From: Thamnaconus septentrionalis
Lineage: Eukaryota > Chordata > Actinopteri > Tetraodontiformes > Monacanthidae
Assembly (NCBI GenBank): GCA_009823395.1
Contig: CM020511.1
Coordinates: 9,177,001-9,241,000, forward strand
Direction: 5' to 3'
DNA: 64,000 bases
Part shown: piece by piece, positions 55,480 through 64,000 of the stretch
How the letters are laid out: each line of letters begins with the position of its first letter
Position numbering within the stretch: the stretch's first letter is position 1
Program-made: the position numbers and the translations under genes
The notes under the pieces: model-generated
What the model was told of the DNA's origin: nothing
Databases searched by the model: none
What the model saw: only the letters and a program-made list of their open reading frames with translations

Positions 55480-55600
55480 TTTCCTCCTCCGACAGTAGTT
55501 AGGCTTCACTTCCGACGGCCACCCACTCGGTGCAACCAAAAGCCCAGAGTGTTTGTGACTGCCCTCTCTCGGGCGGGAGAACCACTAAACGGCAACGTCA
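55480..55600 (-). promoter_or_regulatory. cnih4 promoter and 5' UTR
   Basis: The minus strand shows CCGTCGGAAGTGAAG (about 55504-55518), a strong ETS-family site about 25-40 bases upstream of the start codon. CpG is locally enriched and there is no TATA box, as in housekeeping promoters. Confidence 0.5.
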
Positions 55601-55894
55601 TACGTTTTTTTAGAGGCGGTTTTACATACTACTATTACAAATACACAAGATTGTAAAATGACGGAATGGAACCCAATAAGTAACCTCGATGAAAGACGAA
55701 GTAATAAAAGTGTTGGACGTTTGCTACGACGCTATGGTCGATGTCTGTTTTGCATTTCATATTAGTGTTTTTCCTGAACACATACGAGCGCTCCAGCTCG
55801 GCGACTATTTGTATTTTCCATCAATAAACTAGCGCTGCAGCGTGTTTACTTCGTCACTTCGCCATTTCCACCGAAAGTTAGCTAGAGGTGCTTT

Positions 55895-56190
55895 AAATCC
55901 GGCCCTCCAAACTTGAAAAAATTATGTTTAAAGTCTGGAAGTCATAAAATAGCTGTATTTCATCCTTGTTTTCCAGTGTTTTAAAAGTAATTTCAACAAA
56001 GAGCTAAATACAGTGGGGCTTCAAGGACACATTTTGTTGTTAATTTTCAATTGACATTAACGCACACGTTTTCTCCATATCCCATGATATACTTTTTCCT
56101 CCTATGAGGTGGGTCACCAAAACACTCCATCCATCTCAAATTAGGACCCACTGTGGCCCACCAATCAAAAAGTTCTACCCCTGCTCTAGC
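55895..56190 (+). mobile_element. Dispersed repeat copy (GGCCCACC family), near complete
   Basis: CGGCCCTCCAAACTTGAAAAAATT at the left and GTGGCCCACC-AGTTCTACCCCTGCTCT at the right. The interior is an inverted match to 24468-24750, and 26436-26601 shares both outer parts. Probably a non-autonomous hAT element. Confidence 0.6.
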
Positions 56191-56307
56191 CTGAAGGCTG
56201 TATTTAAAAGAATAGAATAAAAATCAAGCAAGGTTTCTCTCCAATTCAAGCTAGTTGCTGCACCTGTCAGGAAAGAGATAAAAACAAAACAAAAACAACA
56301 ACTCACT

Positions 56308-56772
56308 GATGTCAGGTGTTGGTGGACTCAAATGCACGACAACCACTGATTCAGTTTAAGATGTTTATTGAAGCGGGGAGGTCGAGCAGTCCAGGGTCGA
56401 GAACCAGTGCAAGCGGTGGTAGAGGCAGGCAGGATCGGCGTCGGGGACAGGCGCAGGTCGATAACAGCGAAAGGATCCAGATGGGGCAGACGAGGGACGT
56501 AGTCAGAGTCAAGCAGGGTTGTTACTGGGGAATCAGTCCGAGGACGAGGCGAAGGCAGGGTCGAAGACAGGCTGTTGTCAACCGGGGGACGAAGGAGCAG
56601 AACAACAAGGAGACAGGCGCTGGATTACTGGCACAAGGCAAAACAGATAATCTGGCAACGGGTGAACACGGGAGACTGGTTAATAAAGGCAGTGCAGATC
56701 ACAGGCGAAGATTGTTGGCTCTCAAGATCACAGGCGCAGATTGTTGGCTTGAAGACCGTGACAACTGACACC
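56308..56772 (-). mobile_element. LTR-like repeat, possible solo LTR
   Basis: The block runs from TGTCAGGTG to ACTGACA, giving TGTCAG/CTGACA inverted ends of LTR type. On the minus strand it has an AATAAA about 40 bases before one end (CTTCAATAAACATC), as in an LTR R region. The interior is GC-rich with GCAGG-type words and an open frame (56316-56768) that has repetitive Arg/Gly content and no domain. Flanking bases do not duplicate. Classification as a gypsy-type solo LTR is tentative. Confidence 0.4.
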
Positions 56773-57119
56773 CCCAGCTCAGAAAGTAAGACCATACCGA
56801 CCTTACCAGACATTAATATTTATTCTGAAATTATAGTTAATAGGGTGGACTGAAATGTTGGCATCAGTGGGCAGTACTTTGTACTTTCATATAATGTATA
56901 TTTCCAACTATCAAGAATTTAGTTTTGTTAGTTTTCTTGTAGACCAGAAACAAAAAAACAAACAATTTGTGTCTGTTTATCCACAATTGTTCCATGACAA
57001 TATTTGAGGGGTGTTTGAAAAACTTTTTTTCCATGCCTGCAGAACAGTGAGGTGTTGGTAACGCAGCAACAATTGATGGTTACTGCTGCTTCGAGGTTTA
57101 GAGTGACTCACCCTGCCGT

Positions 57120-57319
57120 CACTCACAAAGAAGTGGGCAGGGCTTCAGGGAAGAATTTGAGAATTGTAAAACCATAGGGGGGAAAAGGAGGGTTCTTTCT
57201 ACTCTGTGATACTGGAAAGGGAGAGTATCACTCTGCTGCAGGCGTATAATCACAGAGAGGCAAACAACAAGGAAGGAAGGTGAGGGGAAAGAGAACCACC
57301 CAGAAGAAGAAGCAGTAAC
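57120..57319 (+). other. 5' UTR/promoter region of the gprc6a-like gene
   Basis: Purine-rich leader immediately before the start codon, with AGCAGTAACATGG as the start context. No stronger promoter motif was identified. Confidence 0.4.
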
Positions 57320-59335
57320 ATGGCACATATTTCTCTGTGGATCCACGTCCATATCACACTTTTATTGACTAATCTGGATGTAGGATGCGCAGCTAAGCAG
57401 CAGGGCACCAAGGTTCAAGCTGTAACAGCCCCCGGGGATATTATTATTGGAGGAATATTTCCCATTCATGAATCCGTGTACGAGAATATATCATTCAATC
57501 CCTTTGGACAATGTAGCAGGTGAGAAGATTAATTTTGATGTATTAATGATACATATAATATATATACATGTATACATATATATTAATGAAGATGAAAGAG
57601 AAATATCTGTTTAACTATTAGTAACACAAACTTAATTTGAGATTTTACAAGTCTAAATTTCAAAATAATTATATTGTTTTAAACTTTTTTCTTTTTTTTT
57701 TTTTTACGTTACTTTAATGAAAAATTTTTATTTGATTTTTTTTAGGATTCAGGAAAGAGGTTTAACAGAGGCCCTGGCCATGATAAATGCCATCCAGCTG
57801 ATGAATAAATCCCCTTTGCTGGCTGAAGTTAACGTTTCACTGGGCTACTGCATCGTGGACTCCTGCTCTGATGTCAGCGCGGCGCTGAGAGCCACGCAGG
57901 ACTGGTCTCGGCAGGAGAACCAATGCAGCGGAAGCAGCCCCTCCGTCTGCAGTCAGCCAGTGATGGCTGTTGTTGGGCCCTATTACTCAGAAATATCCAT
58001 TGCATTAGCACAGCATTTGACTTTACAGATGATCCCTATGGTAAGAACTTAGAATAAAGGAGAGGTGTGTTTTAATTGTGTAGTGTATGCATGAGAAGCA
58101 GAAGGGCAGCGTTGCATTGCTGGCTATATTCATATCAGATGGAGCATCATAATCATCGCCAGAAGTAGGACGTAACCAAGTAGAATTACTTTGTCACTGT
58201 ACCTAAGATTTTTCAGATATCTGTTCTTCACTTGAGTATTACTTGAGTATTTCTTTTTCAGACAGCTTTTTACCTCTACTGACATTTGTACACAAATATC
58301 TGAACTTTCCACCTCCATCTGTTGAGGAAAACATACTGGTTACTTTTGTGTTTAAAAGTGTTTAAAAGGGTAAAAATTCTGTTAAAAAGTAAGTTGAGGT
58401 GGAGCTACTTTAACTCTGCTGTTGGGTAGTTGAATATAAAATTCAATATTTTAGAGAGAGATTATTTTACAGTTCATCCGCTTTGGGTCATTATGGTCAG
58501 TTCAGTCCAGAATCTTCAGTTTTTGCAAAATTATCAATGAATATAATGTTTCATTATTGTCAATTTTTTGGACATTTTTACTTTTTACTGATACATTTCA
58601 CTTACTTTTACTTGAGTAAATGAGTTCAATCAGTATTTTACTAGAGTATTTTTTTATCCATACTTTTCCTTAAGTACAGAATGTAAAATAGAAAATATTG
58701 CCACCTCTGATCATTGCTTCCTCTCACAGGCAAAGATTGTTGATTCCTTAAAACTGTGTTGTTGTAATTGTTGAAGAGCACAATGCAGGATAAAGATGGC
58801 AGTCGCTCTATGTGGCTAATAAAGTGGGAGTTCATAATATGATCCTTTATTTACACTACAGTCACAGCCGTTGGTTTATCTGTCTGCACCTTTATTTTGA
58901 AAAATGTGGGTATATGTGGGTTCTAGTGCATGTTTGTAGAGGAAGGTAGATGGGGAATTTTCCTGGCAAAAAAAAAATGCCTCCCATAAAAAAAAGCTCC
59001 CTTGATGTAGATTCAACAGGCTCTTCCAGTGAGGTGGTTGACAGTAAAAGCCACCCGTGTTGTCAGCTCATTTAGACTATCCAATGAATTTGGGAGTTCA
59101 TTGGAAACCAGCTTATCTTTGACATAGCTCCCCAGGCCAAGCAGGTAAGCATCACACTGGGCTTCGACGTGCTCTGACAAATTGCTCTGGCGGGCCTGAG
59201 TGCAAAAGTCTATTGAATAGTCATGCCATGTGGTTAATGCTGCTGCCTGCTGCTGGCCTGCAACAGCCTGATAGATCTTTGCAGTGGCGGAGGCAAGTCA
59301 AGCCTCATCATGATGATGGACACTCTAATAATAAT

Positions 59336-59404
<69 letters not shown>

Positions 59405-62400
59405 TTTATATATTTTTTAATCAAGTCCCACCACTACATTAAATATTTCAGAAAACCACACACACATTCTCTTATCTCTTGTCTTAGATTCATTATATTT
59501 TAACTGATTCTTTCTAGAATCAGTTAAAGATCTGATAATTCTGATAAGAATTTTAACTTTTCAGATTTAAAATTCTTATCAAAAACTAAGTGTAACATTT
59601 TTTTGTGTTCCTGTTTTTCACAGATCGGTTATTCATCAACCGCTGTTATTTTAAGTGACAAGAGACGATTCCCCAATTTCATGAGGACAATCCCCAATGA
59701 CAAGCACCAGATATCCGCCATGGTCAGTCTGCTCAGCCACTACGGCTGGAACTGGGTGGGGATAATTACCACAGATGGAAACTATGGACGCTCAGCTCTG
59801 GAAAACTTCTTATCCCAAGCCTCTGAACGGAGAATCTGTGTGGCGTTCAAATCCGTCCTTCCTGAATTTGTCGAAAGCGAGCGCATTCACTCCGCCATAA
59901 AGAAGACTGCTGAAACGGTGCACGCGAATCCGAAAGCGCAGGTGATTGTGTCATTTGTCCAACCAGTTCACATGAAGTACCTCTACCAGGAGCTCAAGAG
60001 TCAGACTCTGACAATGGGAGGAAGTGCCAGGTCAATGAGGAGATTGTGGTTGGCAAGTGACAGCTGGTCATCCTCCGCCTCCACTGCGAGTAGTAATCTT
60101 TCCATGGAGGACATTGGACACGTCGTGGGCTTTCAATTCAAAAGTAGACCCATGACGTCTTTCAATGAGTACCTGAACACATTGGATGCTGCGGGGGAAA
60201 ATATCGAAGCCAGCAACCCTTTTGTGTGGCAGTACTACGTGCATCTCAATGCCAGTGAAAACACAGACGAGGCCAAACTGGCGCTAAAAGCGCTGCGCAC
60301 TCTAAGCCAAAGTGCCCGCGTGGACATGATCTTCAGCATTGAGATGGCTGTAAGCGCCATCGCTCAAGCCGTGGCCACGATTTGCAAGAGTGAAGGCCGC
60401 AAAGCACTGCAAACGGAGGTACTGATGAACGTGTCGCTTGTATAGTGCAACCATGCACTGCGTATAGATGAGATAACTCATTGTCACATAGAACCATTGG
60501 TAGATTGAGCAAAAACTCAAGACTAGTCTCTTAAAATTTAGCTTAAAGGTTCAGGGCAACATGATGACAAAGTGTTTCACGCTGCTGCCTCACAGCAAGA
60601 AGGTTGTGGGTTCGATTCCGGGCCTGGGACCTTTCTGTGTGGGTTCTCTCCGGGTTCTCCAGCTTCCTCCCACAGTCCAAAAACGTGCATGAGAGGTGAA
60701 TTGGAAACTCTAAATTGTCCATAGGTGTGTATATGAGTGTGAATGGTTGTTTGTCTCCATGTGGCCCTGTGATGAACTGCCGACTTGTCCAGGGTGTCAC
60801 TCTGCCTTCGCCTTATGACAGCAGACCCCCGTAACCCTGAGCTCAGGAAGAGGCGGGTATTGAAAATGGATGGGTGGATGGATGGAAGGTAAAAGGTTCA
60901 GTCGCAGGGGTTCCAAACCTTTTTTGAACCAAGATCTAATTTTCAAGTAGCCAACCTCCAGAGATCTACCAGTCCAGTGTCCACATCGCAAACCCACACA
61001 CCTTGTTTCCAGCCTGCAGTAACTAACCTTACAACATTTTTCCTTGCCACACAACCACTAGACATCCTACCTCAAAACATCCCTCTCTCAAACAAACACA
61101 CAGGCGTACGCACACACACAAATTCCCCTCACACAGTTGCCAGTTTGCATAGTGCACTGTATGGGCATATTATTGTGGCAATATTATTTGCAAGTGCGTA
61201 TCTCTCTATCTGTGCGTGTAATCAAGATCTACGTGTACTCTGTGTGTGCAGATCTCTGTGTGTGTGTAATCAGATTTGCGTGTGTCATCAATTACAGCTC
61301 AGACAGGAGCTCTCGATTTTATTTTTTGTGGTTTTAGACCAACTACAGCTTTTATTTTCAACAGTTTGAAGATTTTAGAATTTCATTAGTTCTAAATCTG
61401 AGGAATTTCAAGATTGTTTCCCCCAAATTGGGCTGAGCTACTACCAGCTGGCGTTTTCACAAAATATGATGCTCTACCAATATACACAATGAATGCTACA
61501 ATATGACTGTTACAAAATGATCTCATGTCCTACAGATGCTAAAAACCCTGAGACTGCAGGAATTTAGCTTTAATGGAGTGCGGTATATGTTTGACACGAA
61601 CGGAGATATGAACCTTGACTATGATGTCACCGTGTGGAGATGGGATGGAAAGAAAATTAATGAAAATATTGTCGCAGCGTACCATCCCGCCTTCAACAAC
61701 TTCACGCACTACAGCGCAGCCACACATCTCCACGATCTGAAGGCAAGCCCTTTTACTTCTGCCCTGATGTAATTTTCTATCAACAGAAACCTTTTGATGT
61801 AAACAGAGAAATGTGTTCACTAAAAACATAAGATCTGACCCAAACAATTTTCATACGAGTTCAAACACAAAAAACCTAAAAGTAGTTTGTGTGAAACGTT
61901 CTATGAAGTGTGATAGAATGTCATAAAATAGTACATTTAAAAAATACATAGACAATACAAAAAATACTCATTGTCACTCTTTCCCTGCTTTCCTCAGCAC
62001 ATCGTCTCCAAATGCTCAGACAGCTGCGATCCTGGAGAGTTTAAGAAAACAGCTGAAGGGCAACACATCTGTTGTTATGAGTGCATCAACTGCACTGAGA
62101 ATTACTATTCTAATATGACTGGTAAGACTCTCATATACATTCAGTGTTCACTGTGTACATGTTCTAATTTTCAAATTTCACGTTTGAATTGTACTGAATT
62201 GTCATTTGTCCCCCCCCCCCCACCACCACCACCACCATAGATATGGACCAGTGTCTGAGTTGTGACCCAGACACAGAGTGGTCTCCAAAGGGAAGCCACA
62301 CATGTCACGCCAAGGAGCTACTCTTCTTCTCTTGGCAAGATAGCTTTGCTATTGTGCTACTAGCATTCTCTGTCCTTGGCATCCTCTTGACTTTGCTGGT

Positions 62401-63337
62401 TTCAGCTCTCTTTCTGCACCAACACGACACCCCTGTGGTCAAAGCTGCTGGAGGACCGCTGAGCCAGGTCATTTTGCTGTCTCTGGTCAGCAGTTACATC
62501 AGTTCTATGCTGTTTGTTGGTCGGCCCAACACTTTCCAGTGTAAAGCTCGGCAGGTGCTCTTTGGCATAAGCTTTACCCTCTGCGTATCCTGCATCTTGG
62601 TCAAGAGTCTCCAGATCTTACTAGCCTTCCAGTTTGACCCAGTGCTGCAGGAGGTCTTGAGAAAGTTCTACAAGCCTTATGGAATTATCATCACATGCGT
62701 GGCCTTACAGGTCATAACCTGCATCTGCTGGTTGGTCCTCCAGAGCCCATTCAATCACGTCAGCAGACAAACAACAAGTTTGCTGGAGTACTGTCACGAG
62801 GGCTCATATTTGGGCTTTGGGGTGATGCTAGGCTACATAACGATCTTAGCCTTTGTCTGCTTCATCTGTGCATTTAAGGGACGCAAACTGCCACAGAACT
62901 ACAATGAAGCTAAGTTTATTACCTTTAGCATGCTGCTTTACCTTATCTCCTGGCTGCTTTTTATTCCTGTGTATGTTACCACTTCAGGGGTGTACCTCCC
63001 AGCTGTGGAGATGGTCGTCATTCTAATCTCCACCTATGGCATCCTCAGTTGTCATTTTTTCCCCAAGTGCTATATTATCATTTTTAAAAAGGAGCAAAAC
63101 ACAAAGAGTGTTTTTGAAAGAAAAGTGTATGAATATTCCAACAAAGGGATGGATTCTGTCTTTGTGTCTGGTCATTTGGGGTCCCTAAAACAATCCAGAG
63201 TTAAAAATGAAAAGATTTTGCCCTTTTCAGTACTTAAAGCCAATTCTCCAAAGGTTAGTGAATTTAAAACCTGCTATATCACTTATCTGAGAACTTCAGT
63301 CACACAACATTGCCACAGAAGAAGCAAAAGCCTATGA
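57320..63337 (+). CDS. gprc6a: Class C GPCR, GPRC6A-like (amino-acid/cation sensing)
   Basis: Six exons give 905 residues: 57320-57519, 57746-58040, 59624-60418, 61536-61742, 61998-62121 and 62241-63337. All phases agree. A signal peptide (about residues 1-24) precedes APGDIIIGGIFPIHE. The Venus-flytrap domain carries the class C amino-acid contacts VVGPYYSEI, GYSSTAVILSD, WNWVGIITTDGNYG and WLASDSW. A nine-cysteine domain (KCSDSCDPGEFKKT, HICCYECINC, DQCLSC) leads to seven membrane segments from about residue 574 to 830, including FGISFTLCVSCIL, NYNEAKFITFSMLLYL and PKCYIIIFKKEQNTKS. Residue patterns and exon layout match GPRC6A better than CaSR or taste receptors. The family couples mainly to Gq and senses basic L-amino acids. 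The intron after exon 4 uses a GC donor. A fish-specific paralog of GPRC6A remains possible. Confidence 0.85.
59327..59404. repeat. (AAT)n microsatellite in a receptor intron
   Basis: About 25 perfect AAT units in the intron before the main ligand-binding exon, ending about 220 bases upstream of that exon. Confidence 0.97.
60548..60888 (+). mobile_element. tRNA-derived SINE with GGATGG tail
   Basis: The start CAGGGCAACATGATGAC and TGCTGCCTCACAGCAAGAAGG lead to a canonical B box GGTTCGATTCC at 60609-60619. Downstream are TCCTCCCACAGTCCAAAAAC, CTAAATTGTCCATAGGTGTG, GTTTGTCTCCATGTGGCCCTG and GTCCAGGGTGTCACTCTGCC. It ends GAAAATGGATGGGTGGATGG. This is a well-known teleost SINE layout. It lies in the receptor intron after exon 3, and truncated copies of its tail occur at 24312 and 41690. 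Confidence 0.8.
60900..61450. mobile_element. Probable hAT-like repeat in a receptor intron
   Basis: CAGGGGTTCCAAACCTTTTTTGAACCAAGATCT at 60906-60938 resembles CAGGGGTTCCCAAAC termini of hAT elements. A related GAGCTACTACCAGCTGG lies at the far side. No coding sequence is present. Confidence 0.4.
62209..62238 (+). repeat. Poly-C and (CAC)n tract at the exon 6 splice acceptor
   Basis: A run of about 12 C followed by CACCACCACC forms the whole polypyrimidine-side context of the AG at 62239-62240. Length changes here could affect splicing of the membrane-domain exon. Confidence 0.85.
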
Positions 63338-64000
63338 ACTATAAACACTTTTCTATCACAACATCCCTTTTTAGTTCCTTAAAGCAGTCCAATCCAGTCT
63401 TTGTCACTGTTTGAATGTAAAAATAAAATATACAAACAAAAAAAACACTTTCTACTTTTTGACATATATTTATATGTAAAAAAAGAATTATATAATTGTA
63501 ATACAGCCATATCATAACGTAAGCTGTTTTCATTGTTGCCAACAGCATTAATTTTTTGCTATTAAATCCAGCGGTTGTGCTAGGATTTTTTTATTGGTGT
63601 AGCTAAGGTGTTGCTGGTCATTCCAACAACCAAAAATGGGGCCTAAAAATTGGAACAATAGGAATTGTTATTCTTATTATTGATGTTGCGCATGGACGTT
63701 TCACGGATGTCACCGGTGGTTGAATGTACTGTATGTAAAGTGGTTCAATAAAAATACCCAGTGAACAAGGGCATGAAAACTCATCCGTCCAGTTTGTATA
63801 GTGAGCAGACAGAACAAACTGAAACATGGTGGCAACAGTGATCAGACTACAAAAAAATATACTAAACCACATTCTGAGAATAGAATCACATAGCAGCAAT
63901 CTGGTGTGCTCCACTTACTACTGGCTGCCATGTGCGGGCTGGAACCTGATATCATCGGGGATCCTTGTAATACTTTCTCTGCCAAAATAGTTTTCTATCT
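63338..64000 (+). other. 3' UTR and downstream flank of the gprc6a-like gene
   Basis: AATAAA words at about 63422-63427 and 63746-63753 (TTCAATAAAAATACC) are candidate polyadenylation signals. No further gene was recognised to the right edge. Confidence 0.5.

Noticed and set aside
59213..59503. Poly-Asn frame
   Set aside because: Translation of the (AAT)n microsatellite, starting at a TTG rather than an ATG.
57320..63337. Assignment as calcium-sensing receptor or V2R/OlfC receptor
   Set aside because: The APGDIIIGGIF start, HICCYECINC block and NYNEAKFITFSML membrane segment follow GPRC6A, and the single-copy layout is unlike V2R clusters.

Overview
This window looks like nuclear DNA of a teleost fish. 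It has compact spliced vertebrate genes, long CA and AAT microsatellites, and many old mobile-element pieces of fish type: hAT-like MITEs, tRNA-derived SINEs, LINE 3' tails, a Tc1-like transposase relic and a Ty3/gypsy pol relic. Prokaryotic features such as operons, CRISPR arrays or replication origins are absent.

Five protein-coding genes can be rebuilt exon by exon with matching splice phases. From left to right they are: (1) rrp15, minus strand, N-terminal part only and running off the left edge; (2) dyrk1b, minus strand, a complete kinase-coding region at 7.43-14.83 kb; (3) fbl (fibrillarin), minus strand, complete, 45.1-50.9 kb; (4) cnih4, minus strand, complete, 52.4-55.5 kb; (5) a class C GPCR most like gprc6a, plus strand, six coding exons, 57.3-63.3 kb. 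dyrk1b next to fbl matches the human 19q13 neighbourhood. The human counterparts of rrp15 and cnih4 lie on chromosome 1q and GPRC6A on 6q, so the block looks like a fish-specific arrangement.

Between these genes lie repeat-rich stretches. The 1.4-6.5 kb interval holds a decayed gypsy polymerase and a hAT-like MITE. The 15-45 kb interval, upstream of dyrk1b and downstream of fbl, holds no recognisable conserved gene. It contains several dispersed repeat families, a Tc1-like pseudogene, a V-SINE-like element, two GC-rich promoter-like zones (about 28.7-30.5 kb and 42.8-44.6 kb), a cluster of X-box-like and CCAAT motifs near 32.6 kb, and a possible terminal exon with a membrane-anchor-like C-terminus at about 28 kb.

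The proteins do not form one pathway. Fibrillarin and RRP15 both act in nucleolar ribosome production, DYRK1B is a dual-specificity kinase, CNIH4 is an ER export adaptor for membrane cargo including GPCRs, and the gprc6a-like gene encodes a GPCR. I found no clear previously undescribed system. The best leads are a GC-AG intron in the receptor gene, a strong NRF1/YY1-like promoter signature inside fbl intron 1, the orphan GC-rich promoter with a clean splice donor near 43.8 kb, and the anchor-like exon at 28 kb.
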